A stretch of DNA of 64,000 bases, taken from Vicia villosa (taxonomy: Eukaryota > Streptophyta > Magnoliopsida > Fabales > Fabaceae). Shown piece after piece: positions 10,930-23,179 of this stretch. The stretch is taken from the NCBI RefSeq assembly GCF_029867415.1, contig NW_026705238.1, positions 124,001-188,000 on the forward strand, written 5' to 3'. How positions within the stretch are numbered: the first letter of the stretch is position 1; each line of letters begins with the position of its first letter. Position numbers and translations under genes: made by a program. A model generated the notes under the pieces. It was not told where the DNA came from. It searched no databases and saw only the letters and a program-made list of their open reading frames with translations.

Positions 10930-12600
10930 CATCCATGGGACATGTGTGAAAAATGTGTCTCATGACTTGAGCCATGCTATGTATGGGAAAATTGTGCAAT
11001 TTAGAATAGAATGGAGTGTTATACCGGTGCTCAATGTTGACGATACCTTTTTGAAACGACACTCTTATGGAACTTTGTTGCAAATTCAACATTGTGTTCA
11101 CAGCCTCCCAACTTGCACATAAATCATCACGACTTGTCGTCAACATGTTCTTCAGTCTCCAATACGCAGACTCCACCCTATAAATCATATATACATTAAA
11201 TAAACATCTCACAAAATAGAAAACATAAACATATTTTCTTTTAGAACGTACTTGTTTGTTGTGTTCCCTAAATGAGTGACTCTGTTAGTCCATGCAGCAA
11301 CAAATCTTTCTTTATATGGTGTTAGCCATGTTTCTTTCACATACTTGACAAATGATGGAATATCACCACATACACTCTCGAAGTGGTTGAGATATACATC
11401 AAATTTGTCTTAAGTATTTGAATATATCATGTTGTTCCATTGATCCATGACATGTTCTTGTTTTTCTGATTTGACGTGCTCTTTACATTTCATGCTAACA
11501 TTTTTTGAAATATGAAACGTACACAGCAAATGAGACGCATTTGGATACACAGAATCAATGGCATTCATTAATGCAAGTTCCCGGTCCGTTACTAGGACAT
11601 CTGGTAGTAACTTCTCAGAATAAAACAACTCCTTGAGCCTCTCTAGTGCCCATGTGAAGTTCTCCTCCCTTTCGTGTTCCAAATATGTAAAAGCAACTGA
11701 AAACGTCAATTTTGTTGATGTAACACCAACAATCTCAAGCAGTGGTAGTCGGTACCTGTAAAATTAAAAAACACATTCATAAACTAGATCACTCTACATA
11801 TTTTTAAGATGGGAGAAATTAATATTAATATTCTGACCTGTTTGTCTTGTACGTGCAATATCAACACCATAGGAAACATATTCAACAACTTGACAGAGTC
11901 AGGGTATGTCCAGAAGATATCAGCCACGATATCTAAATTCTCCTTATTTTTAGACCAACACATGTATTTCTCTTGGTGAATAAGGCTCAATAACATTTGC
12001 ATTTCTACCAGTGCACCTCTCTTGCCCACTCTGTATGTTGTTCTAGCTCGGTAAATCTGGATAATACTCGTGATATTTTCTGGGTCTTTGTCTTTCAAAG
12101 CAGACACGATGTACCTTGGAGCCATATTGTACTTCGTCATGTCATTCACAAACTTTATTTCATCATCTTTTAGACGTTCCAAGATGTCATGACCTAACAT
12201 ATCCTTATCTAGTCTTTGATTATGCATCACACATTTAACCACCACCTTCCAACCAATCTCACTCAGAATAGATCTCAGCCTAAATGGGCATTTAAGCCTC
12301 GTAGTAGAATTGCCATCAGAAGGGGCTGCAGCTGCATTTTTCTTTTTGTAATTTTCTCCTTGGTCACAGCCCATAATCAATTTATCCTTCCTCCCTCGCA
12401 TTCCATTAACAGAATCGGACCGGATTGTAACAACAGCAACACCACGAGTTCTTTCAATAGCACATGCCCATTCTAGAACATTATCTCGTGATTCAAAAAT
12501 TTGACAATCACAAAAACATACAATGACATAACTGCATTCATTTATAAAAACAAAAAAAATTGTGTATGAGTCAGGTAAACATATTGTATCTGTCACGAAG
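10930..12600 (-). pseudogene. MULE-family transposase relic
   Basis: Minus-strand pieces read in order: an N-terminal part with RGRKDKLIMGCDQGENYKKK and CPFRLRS (FAR1/MULE-like DNA-binding region, 12596 downward), then FVNDMTKYNMAPRYIVSALK, a DDE-containing piece (11410-11709) with LPDVLVTDRELALMNAID and ASHLLCTFHISKN, and a C-terminal piece (10930-11212) with WRLKNMLTTSRDDLCASWEAV. This order matches Mutator-like transposases. Stops and frame changes separate the pieces (for example near 11870 and 11410), so it is inactive. It may be the former partner of the neighbouring PMD transposon, but the copia fragment between them prevents a firm link. Confidence 0.8.
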
Positions 12601-12629
12601 TACTGCTAAAGATCACTGCAAGAATCCGC

Positions 12630-12960
12630 ATCCGGGAAGAAGCTGAAGTTGCCGGTTCAGGACTGCAAAGATATAAGACTTCATTTGCCATACCGGAAAT
12701 CTCAGGTTTAAATAAATTTCCGGTACGTACCGGAAATTTGAAATTTCTGGTAGATGGTTATATGCCGGAAATTCGGAAAATTTCCGGTATGAGGTAATGA
12801 GTTTTGTAAAAGTACCATAAATTTAAAATATCGATAAATCGCACCAAAAATTTGGAATTCCTGGTAAACAGATACCGGAAATTTGTGAAAATCAAATAAT
12901 TTCCGGTTTCGCACAAAAAAGGATACCATAAATTTGCTAAAGGGTACCGGAAATTTACTT
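12630..12960. repeat. Cluster of inverted TACCGGAAATTT words
   Basis: About ten copies of CCGGAAAT or its complement ATTTCCGG occur in 330 bp, several as facing pairs (12717-12740, 12770-12795, 12870-12910). The cluster lies immediately beyond the MULE relic and may be its sub-terminal region. No coding sequence. Confidence 0.7.
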
Positions 12961-13111
12961 TTTGGCTAATTTTTCCAACAATATTTTTTTTCAAAAATGG
13001 TAAAAAAATTTGAGTTAATAGTATTAAGGATATTTTGGAAATATCCCAAATTGGGGGATGGCATGTATAAAAAAGAGTGGCAAGTTAATTTCTCCTCTCA
13101 AGACATCCTTA

Positions 13112-14116
13112 ATTGCAATTAGGGGTGATCGTATCCGAACCAATCCAAAAGAAAAACCGCAAACCGAACCAATCCAAACCGCAAAAACCGCGTTTGGTTT
13201 GGATGGTTTTGGATGGTTTTGGATGATTTTTAGGCTGAACCGCACGGTTCGGTTTGGTTTGCGGTTTTCATTTCACAAAACCGAACCAAACCGAACTAAA
13301 CCGCATATTTAACTAAACTTTTGAATTTCTATAATTAATTTATTATATTTCCAATCCAATTGCAATATTGTACACTCACGTCACGTGACTCACTATTCTT
13401 TCATTCTTTCTTTCTATTCAACATTTCAACTTCATTCTCTGATTTCTCTCTCACTCATTTTCATTCTTTCTTTCCATTCAACATTTCAACTTCATTCTCT
13501 GATTTCTGATAATATTTAGTCCTGAAGTTGTAATGTTGTATTAATATTTAGAACTGAAGTTATCTGATACTTGTATATGTAGTATGTAGTTTATTAGTAT
13601 GAAAAATTGTATATAGTATGTAGTATGAAAAACTGGAGTTATATTAGTAATTTAGTATGTAGTATATGTAAAATACATGGTATGGTACTGTAAAATACAT
13701 GATACACTTATATGATAGTAATTTTGGTGTAAAATACATGTATGGAAGAATGAATTATTTTGGTGTAATTAGTATGAAAAACTTCTTTTTTATGGTACTG
13801 TAATATGTAATATATGTATGGAAGAATGGATTATTTTTCTTTTTTTTTTTATTTCAGTATATTTTTATTTTATGGTGTAAACCGCAGCCCACCGAACCGA
13901 TCCTAACCGCATTGGTTTGGTTTGGTTTGGTTTGGATGACTTTTTAAAAATTAACCGAACCAAACCGAACCGCATGCATTTTTATCTCGCGGTTAGGATG
14001 ACTTTTATGCTCAAAACCGAACCAAACCGAACCGCATGCATTTTTATCTCGCGGTTAGGATGACTTTTATGCTCAAAACCGAACCAAACCGCACCGCGAA
14101 CACCCCAAATTGCAAT
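13112..14116. mobile_element. hAT-like non-autonomous element 2 with 8-bp target duplication
   Basis: The element runs 13120-14108 and is flanked by ATTGCAAT at 13112-13119 and 14109-14116. Its ends are TAGGGGTGATCG and the complement of TTGGGGTGTTCG. Both arms consist of variants of AACCGAACC/GGTTTGGTTCGG. The middle holds non-coding AT-rich sequence. A 61-bp unit with CGCATGCATTTTTATCTCGC is repeated at about 13971 and 14032. No transposase gene. Confidence 0.85.
13391..13507. repeat. Tandem duplication inside hAT-like element 2
   Basis: The stretch TTCATTCTTTCTTTCTATTC ... CTCTGATTTCT (about 60 bp) occurs twice in a row with small differences. It is a pyrimidine-rich, low-complexity duplication. 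Confidence 0.8.
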
Positions 14117-15347
14117 TACATTTTTAATCATACAAACTTAAATTTTAATCCATTGAAATTAAATATTAAGCATGTTAAAATTAATCCGGTTATTACATTA
14201 GCAATTTTTTTTTATGGCTATTACATTAGCAATTCCAAATTACCTCTTCTGATTAAATAATCTGCCTCGTTGGTATGCTTCATGTGTCTCATGCGTGAGG
14301 CAGTGAGTGATAACTTACCATCTTTCTTTTTCTTTTTTTTATCTTTTCCATAGGTCTTACTTCAAAGTTCAAACTGCAATAATTTTTATAGTTTCTTTCT
14401 CAAAAAATTCATTATTGTTTTATCTGGTTATCATGATTTTAGAAGTGATTCTCTTCACATATAGGATCCATTACACTAGTCCACGTATTTTATAAAAGAA
14501 TCTAAAACCTATATAAAAACATAATAACTAAACGAAAATGAGCTAAAAAAAGAATGATAAATTATTGTTATGACCAGGTGTCATCAATTAAACCTTTGTA
14601 AGAAGTTAATTCATTAATATTATATTTTTTTATAATAAATTAATCAATTTAGTCACTTAAAGTGTACGTCATTAACTGTAATGAATAATTTAGGCCAAAG
14701 TTCCATAAGCCAATTAAAATTAATAGTGATGAGTCATTACTATTTAGAAGGATCTAGATAGTGGTTAATTAATGAATTGCAATGTTATAAATAGATGCCT
14801 TGTGAATATAATAGACCATCAATAAAAATGAATGAAAAAGTTAGTTTTAGAGTTGTTAGCACTTTCCAATAAAAAAAAAGAGTTGTTAGCACTTTTTAAC
14901 ATAGTTTCTCTTTGTTTCTCTTAGTAACAAAACCATGTTGATAACATTAACATTTAAAACCAATTTTATTATGGCAAATTCAATTTACATCACACTATTA
15001 GGAAACGACAATATATATCACATGGTTGAGAAATGGTGTATGAAAGGATAAGAGACTCAGTCCAACTATTTTATGTTTATATATTATTAGAGAAAGAGAA
15101 GATAAGGCTTTCAAAATCATGTCATATACCAAAAATTCAATTTACACGACACTATTAGGATATAACCATATATCACATGATTGAGAAATGGTGTATGAAA
15201 GGATAAGAGAAGACAAGCATACGTTAAAAAGCAGTTCATTACTTTTTCTTTGGGACAACGTAGTGTGTTGAAATAAATAATCATGAAGCCCAACGAAACT
15301 TCCTCGAACTTACCACTTGCTGTTTTATCTTTTAACTATGATCTGCT
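14117..15347. other. Gene-free upstream region of TNL B with a duplicated promoter block
   Basis: I see no gene. A block of about 80 bp (AATTCAATTTACATCACACT ... GTATGAAAGGATAAGAGA) at about 14977-15057 recurs at about 15133-15211, a period of about 156 bp. A shorter duplication, GAGTTGTTAGCACTTT, lies at about 14850-14900. Both are close enough to the TNL B start to be promoter parts, but no function can be shown from sequence. Confidence 0.6.
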
Positions 15348-15355
15348 ATATATAA
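15348..15355 (+). promoter_or_regulatory. Probable TATA box of TNL B
   Basis: TATATATA lies about 45 bp upstream of the ATG at 15399, in a sensible place for a short 5' leader. This is a position-based inference. Confidence 0.5.
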
Positions 15356-15398
15356 GTACTTCTATAATTTTGTGATTACTGCAGAGTACTTATTTGTA

Positions 15399-18300
15399 AT
15401 GGCTATGCAACAATACATAGCTGCTGCTTCTTCTTCTTCATCTTCTTCTATGGTAGCATCCTCGAACAAATTTGATGTTTTTGTTAGCTTCCGTGGTGAG
15501 GATACTCGTAAAACCTTCACAAGCCATCTTTATGAAGCTCTTCACAAAAAAGTTATGACATTTATTGACTTTGAGCTTGAAAAAGGAGATGAGATCTCAT
15601 CAACACTCAACAAAGCCATTGAGGGGTCAGATGCATCTATAGTCATTTTTTCAAAAGACTATGCATCTTCAAAATGGTGTTTGAATGAACTCGTTAAGAT
15701 TCTAGAATGCAAGAGAGATCGAAGACAGATTGTCATACCTGTTTTCTATGATATAGAACCATCTGATGTGAGGAATCAAACTGGGATTTATCAGCAAGCT
15801 TTTGAAAAACATGAGCGAGATTTGAGCGAGATTTGAGACACAACAAAGATAAGTTGCAGAAATGGAAAGATGCACTCAACGAAGCAGCCAACTTATCTGG
15901 ATGGAACTCTCAAAATTACGGGTAAATAAAATTAACTTTCCACCTAATTTATTCTAAATCTATTTTTCCATTTTATTTCTTGGTCAAGCATGTTAGAGGA
16001 TAGATTTTAATAATAATAATTACAATCATAAAAATGTTGATTTTCTAACCACTCTCATTCATATTGGTCTAGGATGGAATCAAATTTTATTAAGGACATT
16101 GTGGAAGATGTTTTAAAAAGATTGAATCGTAGACAGCCATTTGAAGTTAATAAGGAACTTGTTGGCATTGAGGATAAGTATGAAAAGATGGAATCTTTAC
16201 TGAAAATTGGGTCAAATGAAGTTAGAACTCTTGTATTGTGGGGAATGGGAGGCATGGGAAAGACCACTCTAGCCAAACATTTATATGGTAGACTGTGCTC
16301 TCAATTTGAACGTACTTGCTTCATTGAAAATATAAGGGAAGAATCAACCAAACATGGACTCACCTATGTCCGTAATAAACTTTTTTCTACATTGTTGGAG
16401 CTTCCTCTCAATGCACCTTATGTAGAAACCCCGATTTTCAAAAACAAACTTGCACATGAAAGAAGTCTCATTGTGTTGGATGACGTGGCAACCTTAGAAC
16501 AAGCAGAAAATGTTAACATGGTCAATAAATACTTGGGAGAGGGGAGTAGAGTCATTATCACAACTAGAGATATCCAGATATGTAGCCAATTAGACGAGTG
16601 TGAAATATATGAGTTTGAGGAAATGAATGCAGATGAATCTCTTCAACTATTTTGTCAGAATGCTTTTGGAGAAAAATGTCCTAAGGATGGATATGATAAT
16701 CTATCAAATAAGGCAATTCTTTATTGCAGAGGCAATCCCTTAGCTTTGAAAGTTTTAGGTGCAAATTTTCGTCCAAAAAAAAGTAAAAAAGGGTGGGAAA
16801 GTGAATTGGAGAAACTCAAAAAGATTCCCAATAGAAAAATCCATGATGTGTTAAAATTGAGTTATGATGACTTAGATCGTACTCAACAAGCCATATTTCT
16901 AGACATTGCATGCATCCCCGAAACACTAGATTATTATTACTCTCTTACTCAAAAAGATTACTTAATAGCAGTATGGAATGCTTGCAAGTTTTATGCAGAG
17001 AGTGGATTAGAAGTCCTTCTAGATAAAGCGCTCATATATTTTGATGACGAAGGCTTTATTACAATGCATGGTTTGTTAGAAGAAATTGGAAAAGTGATTG
17101 TTATGACAGAATCTGTCAAAGACCCCGGAAGAAGAAGTCGATTGTGGGATCAAAAGGATGTGTATGATGTATTGAAGTATAAGAAGGTAAGTGAGAGATT
17201 CATTTACTTGTATATGAAAATGGATTAAATATAAATAAGATTAATATGTAAGTCAGTCCTTACTAATCATTACTCTAAAATTTTTTTTTAGGGAACTGAA
17301 GTTGTTGAAGTTATAGAATTTAATATTTATCAACTTGGGGATTTGTACTTGAGCTCTGATTGCTTTAAAAGCATGACCAACTTAAGACATCTTGAGATAA
17401 CTATAGATCATAACAGTAAACTGCATCTCCTTGAAGGTCTTGAGTGGTTGTCTGATAAATTGAGGCATCTTTGTTGGGATTCATTCCCACTTGAGTCTTT
17501 GCCATCAACCTTTTGTGCAGAATGGCTTGTAAAGCTTAAAATGCAGAATAGCAAGCTTAAAAAGCTTTGGGATGGAATTCAGGTTCAATATAATTAATGT
17601 GTTATTGTTAGGTCTGTTAAATATTTTTAATTAAGTTTCTAATCCTTTTTAGTTAAGACATATGTGCGATCAAGAATTTATTTTAATGATTTTCAACAAT
17701 GTAATGTTGTTTTTTTTTCTCATATAGAGGCTTGACAATTTAATGATTCTTGATCTTCGATACTCCGAAAACCTGATTGAGATTCCAGATTTATCAAGGG
17801 CCCCAAATCTTCAAGAAGTGTCCTTTTCTTATTGTGTGAGTCTCTGTCAGCTCCATCCTTCCATTTTCAATATCCCCAAGCTTACAAAACTACAATTAAA
17901 TGGATGCAAAAAGATTGAGAGCCTGAAAAATAACATTCATTTAAAATCTCTCCAAATACTTGAGCTCTCTGATTCTTCTTCTCTCGCCGAATTTTCGGTG
18001 ACGTCGGAGGAAATAATGGAGCTGTCTTTATGGGGCACTGTTGCACATGGATTTTCTTCATTGATGTTGTGCAATAAGAAACTTACAGGACTGCACCTTA
18101 CAGGATTTACACAAATCAATACATCTAGTCTTTGGCTCATCCTTGATGGCACACCGTCTTTAAGAGAACTATATTTGAGCAAGTGCTGCAACTTAGAAAC
18201 ACTCCCTAACAACATCCAAAACAATTCAATGTTGGAAATTCTTGAATTAAATGAATGCAGGAAACTTAAGTCCCTACCAAAACCTCCAGTTAGCTTGCAA

Positions 18301-19167
18301 AGGTTGACAGCCTGGAATTGCATTCATTTGGACACTAACTCCATTCAACGATTAACACTTGAAAATATGTATCACAGACTCCGCTCACCTGAGAACATGT
18401 TACACAACAGACCCAGTTCATGGATCAGCGGGGGGAATGTACCAATTTATCGTATGGATTTATTTTCCTTTCCAGGTGGTGAAGTTCCTAGTGAGTTTTA
18501 TTTTCAGTCAACAAAGGATTCCATAGTTATTCCTCCTATTCCAAAATATGGTTTGTGTGGTTTCATCATTTGTATCATTCTCTCTGAACCACGGGCTGCT
18601 CTTAATATTCTTGGTGGGTTTCATTGTACTATTTATCAACACACCCGAGTAATTGACCATTTCCGGAATTCATATGGTGTTTGTGGTGCAATAATTTCAG
18701 ATCATGTATTGTTAAGCTGCATAGGGTGTTATAATTCTGACTGGGTGAAGATTGGGAGTGAAAGTGGAGGTTATCAGTACGACCTTTCATTCAAATTCTA
18801 TTATGAACAATATGAAGAATTTAAAACAAGAGGTGCAAAAACAGAGTGCATCAAGGGTTGTGGGGTAATCCCTGTGTATGACTTGAAATGTAGAACTAGT
18901 GGAGCTGAAATTGTTAAAATACAATCCAATGCTCAACTATCTGATGATATTAAAGTTTTTGATGATTGTCATGGACATTCGAAATTTGATATTAACGAGT
19001 CACACCACCAAGAAATTGGAGCTGAAAACGAAAATGACCAACAACAACTAATTATTCCTCCAACAGAAAATATGGAGTCGAATGATAGATCTTCGTGTTC
19101 ATGTTCTATCGGTATAAATCTTCCACCACTTCCTAGATATATATTCCATATTTATATGTTTTTTTGA
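15399..19167 (+). pseudogene. TNL-type NB-LRR receptor, copy B, frameshifted in the TIR exon
   Basis: Exons are 15399-15921 (TIR), 16073-17186 (NB-ARC), 17292-17582 and 17728-19167 (LRR and C-JID); all borders are GT/AG and lengths match copy A. I chose the ATG at 15399 because it precedes MAMQQYIAAASSSSSS and the TIR start FDVFVSFRGEDTRKTF. The TIR retains SKDYASSKWCLNEL with the expected catalytic glutamate. An 11-bp tandem duplication (15813-15834) shifts the frame and ends translation at 15836 after 145 codons. Counting one repeat unit only, the exon phases would fit perfectly. Downstream exons show no other breaks: P-loop GMGGMGKTT, LIVLDDV, GSRVIITTRD and GNPLALKVLG. The MHD motif reads MHG (17064-17072). 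Either it is a recent pseudogene or it makes a short TIR-only protein. Confidence 0.92.
15813..15834 (+). repeat. 11-bp tandem duplication causing the TIR frameshift
   Basis: GAGCGAGATTT at 15813-15823 is repeated exactly at 15824-15834. The second copy brings a TGA (15834-15836) into frame. Confidence 0.97.
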
Positions 19168-20085
19168 CTTAATATTACTTTCCAACCATTATGATTTAAA
19201 TTTCATTTTCATATAGATAATTTAATCTTTCAAAAAAATAAGTTGATTCTTTGAGAATACTTGTGATATATTGTAGAAAATTATCCCAGATAAATTCCAA
19301 TAACAATGTGTTGAAATAATGCATTGAACAGGTCTTTTGTTGAAGCACATACTAGAAGAATCAAAACGTCTATTTCTAAAGTAAAGATAAGGCAGCATCA
19401 AAACTTTCATTCATAAGTATGTATTGGTTTTTCGTTTCTCTTGTTGTGATAAATTTATCTTTTCCTATAAAGCTGTTAGTTGTATTTTTGCCTTAATCTT
19501 ATCTTGGAACCACAAATCCAATTATTCGATTTTGATTATTTATACTTAAAAGCATCATAAAAGGGCATAGAGTTTAAAAATTCTTGAAATAAATAAGTTA
19601 ACTCTTTGAAATACTTGTGATATATTCCAGAAAAGTATACCAGATAAATTGCAATAACATTGTGCTGAAACAATACATTGTTCAGATCTTTTGTGGAAGC
19701 ATATGCAGAAGAGTCAAAACGGCTATTTCTCTTGTTTTCAACCAAAGATAAGACCGCATCAAAGCTTTCATTCAGAAGTGTCTCATGATGTAGTGGGTTG
19801 GTATTCGGTACCATAAAGCTGTATGTTTGTGATTAACTTATCTTTCTCGATAAGCTATTAGGAACTCTTCCCATCCTAATTAGTTGTATTCAGTTCTTGT
19901 GTCCTGTTTTTGTTGGTATTAAGTAATAATTATTGAGTTTTTGTTCATGATACTATTATGCATTGTACAATGTTGCAACTTGTATGTTACATGTATATAC
20001 TACTGAAACTGTCTAGGTACCAGTGTACAACACTTTTCTTTTCTACTGTTGAATCTCATAATTGCTTTAGGAAGATAAACATAAT
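19168..20085. repeat. TNL B 3' flank with degenerate internal duplication
   Basis: This is the counterpart of 3205-4039. Diverged copies of the same block are at about 19215-19420 and 19580-19790, followed by AT-rich sequence. No gene is visible. Confidence 0.65.
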
Positions 20086-21635
20086 CTAATACTTTGTAAG
20101 GTTAGTCGTCAACCCAAATCCAAATGGAAATAGAGGATCATAATGTTTATCACCAACATTCATTGGTAGCTGGTCAACTGTCTTGAACCACGTCCTTGCC
20201 AGCTTCCCAGTGAATGCAAAGTCACCATACAGAACGTCGGCAACACCTTGGCCTTCGGTGCCTGGAAGCCATGCAGCTACAAGTACATCAATTTTTGATA
20301 GATATGGCTGAATCACAACCGGGCGTCCAGTGACAAGAACAACTACACACTGAATGTAGCCACATACATTGGTGATGGTTCTTGGACCTGGCTCAGCTAT
20401 GGTTAGATTTAAACTGTCACCAAATGTTTCGGCATAAGGTGGCTCTCCCACAATGACTATAGCATAGGAAAATTTGTTTGACTTGATAAAATTAGAATCA
20501 GGATTTTCATTGTAGACAACTTTGGTTGCAGGATCAACTGTTTGTTTTATTGCATCAAGGATGGTTGTAGTACAAAGGAAGCTACGATAGAGACTGAAAT
20601 GAAATGTTCGGTCTTACCCGAAGTAAGATCATTACCACTAAGCCCATTCCAAGTAATTGTCCATCCACCACATTGATATCCCAAATTGTCAGCATGACTT
20701 CCTGCAATTAATATTTTTGAAGATTTTTTGGGAAGAGGAAGTACTGGTTTTTGAGCAGATTTACCATTCTTTAACAATACTAGGGATTTCTGAACAGCTT
20801 CTCTAGCTAACTCCCTATGTTCTTGTTTAAGAAACGATTATGCGATAAATAAAACAAACTCTTTTCATTTGAAAGAAATTCAACACATGTTCAAATGATA
20901 TTCATAAGAAAATGTACCTTGCTACCCAATTGGTTTGCGAGGCTTAGATCAGCAAGTGGATTTTCAAAAAGGCCCGTGGTAAATTTCACTCTTAAGATTC
21001 TTGCGACAGCATCATTAATCCTGCTCACTGGGATAATATTGTTCTTTACTTGATAGGTCAGGTCATCAATGAACTCAGGAAAGTTAAAGGGAACCATAAT
21101 CTGCAAACAATGTGGATTTTAAATAGAAAGTAATTTCCAAATATTAAACTCTTAGATTATAGAAACAATTCTTGATGTGAAAAAAAAAATTTTACCATAT
21201 CAATTCCAGCACTAACACCTGCTTGAACAGAGTATGAATAGTTAGCATGAGGAGGAGATGTAATTCGGTCAATACCCTGAAAATCTGATATGACAAAACC
21301 CTGGAAGATGCAAGAAAAATTACATGATATTTTTCTTAAAGATAAGTCCATTTTGTTCACATTAGAAAATGTTATCCATAAATTTTACTACCCTGAACCG
21401 CAGTTTGTTCTTGAGGAAACCAGTGACAAGATCCCGGTTAGCGTGCATCTTTTTCCCATTCCAGCTACTGTAAGAGATCATAACTATTGAAACACCTTTG
21501 ATAACAGAATCAAAATACGCCAGCATGTGAATTTCAAGCAATCCTTTGAAGCTTATCAAAGTATTGTTCTCATTGATACCCTTGTTTGTGCCACCATCTC
21601 CCACATAGTGCTTGGCACAGGCAGCAACATTGTTG
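20086..21635 (-). pseudogene. Decayed GH3 beta-glucosidase, copy B (exons 5-9 only)
   Basis: Exon 5 is 21392-21635, exon 6 is 21196-21300, exon 7 is 20918-21100, exon 8 is 20618-20822 and exon 9 is 20086 to about 20568; exons 5-8 keep exactly the lengths of the intact gene. The stop codon is at 20086-20088 and [12 protein letters not shown] is retained. Exons 1-4 are absent. The acceptor of the last intron is deleted, exactly as in copy A. The acceptor before exon 8 has changed from CAG/G to CAA/G, moving the AG by one base. The nucleophile segment reads SDFQG. It is less damaged than copy A but still cannot make the enzyme. Confidence 0.92.
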
Positions 21636-21657
21636 CTGGGCCCAAGTATTTCAAATG

Positions 21658-23179
21658 AAGGGGAATTTATATTTTAATATCAAAATTGGAAAATATTAGA
21701 GGAATCATACTTTTAAAGAAATATTTTGAGGAACTAAAAATAAATGTTGAGATATCTAGGAGAATTGCACATATATTTAACCTTATATAATTTTATAGTT
21801 AATATCTTTGTACACAGCAAAACCTTTTAAAAACTAATTTATAAGAGAGATTTATTTTAAATCTTGGTATCCAATTTTATGACCTACTAATTCTAGAGAA
21901 TCAATCGCATGTTTATGGGGCTGTTTGTTTCAGCTTTACAAAAAATAGATTTTTTCTTTGTATTTTTGAAAATAGATTTTCCAAAACTGTTTATCAAAAT
22001 ATTACAAGTTTTTTTATATTAGTTTTTTCTAAAATGAAACACTTATTTTGACATCCTATAACATAAACACACATTATTGAAGACCAAAATTTTGTCAAAA
22101 TTGCAATTTTTCAAAAAGTTGTATTTCAAAAATGATTTTTATAAAAATCTATTTGAAATAGCTTCAAAATTAAGTCATTTTTTGAAATTTTGATATTCAA
22201 ATTTTTTTTTCATAAATAGAAGAGATACCTAAAATCACATTTTAAGAATAACTATTCAAACAAAATTTTTATTTGAAACTTTTATAAAAAATTTCTTTAT
22301 AAAAAAAAATTTTCACAAAATTATATAACACTATAAAAATATTATTTGTATTCTAGTGGAATTCTAACCTGAAAGTTTGACAGAAACACTTTCAGAATCT
22401 AAGAATAGGCCAACTAGTGGAAGTTTATTTTAAGCAAACCTTAATCCTGCCCGGGTTAAAGCTTTTTCTTTTTCTTCTCTGATTTGGGTTGCACAAGAAT
22501 AAAGATGCCACCGTTAGGAGAACAAGCTATTAAAAACAGCGATTTCGAAGATATGGTAGAGAATGAATTGAATGTGAATTTGATTCCTAACCAAAACATA
22601 CCATCTTCTAAATCAGAGACTGGACCATTCTAGGTATGTTAGCCTTACGGTGCTATAATAATATTCTCAACAACTTCGATTTCTTATCCACAAATTGAAA
22701 GCCAACGAGGCTTTGAGAATGCAACTTCATAAATATTGTCTTGGGCACTATCTTGGCTAAACAAAACATTGGTGTTTGCAAACATGAATGATATTGAAAA
22801 AGAATGAAACTGCTGGACAACTTCTGAGAGGTAGGGAAATGATGTCTCTCTGATGCTTGACATGACATTTGGATTGTATCTGCTTCATAAAAATAAAAGA
22901 GATTATGAAAAAAATTTCATTAAAACTTTTTAATACAATATGGAGTATTAAGAAAATCTTTTAGGTTTGTTGATTTAAAATTTATTTTTAAACCCTGATT
23001 TCGTTGCAATCTTAACGAGGGTGTTTTAAAGATTTTTGAAAACTAAGAAAAAAGTTCTAAGTTCAGATATTTATAAAAAAAAAAAGGGGATTCAAGATTT
23101 TTGTTACATTATATAATTTAGAACTTTTAATTTTAGAAGAAAACTTTGTGTGGAATTGGGTTAGGAGAGATAAAATTTA
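21658..23179. other. Module B sequence beyond GH3, with half-MITE and empty insertion sites
   Basis: No gene. It repeats the copy A sequence at about 5597-6979 plus 7582-7593, including the half-MITE near 21695-21790 and about 135 bp (22256-22390) missing from A. The positions 23160-23167 (GTTAGGAG) and 23171-23179 (TAAAATTTA) are the uninterrupted counterparts of the points where A received hAT-like element 1 and PMD transposon I. Confidence 0.7.

Noticed and set aside
12708..13245. Minus-strand open frames of 73-78 codons
   Set aside because: They run through the CCGGAAAT word cluster and the edge of the hAT-like element and have no family features.
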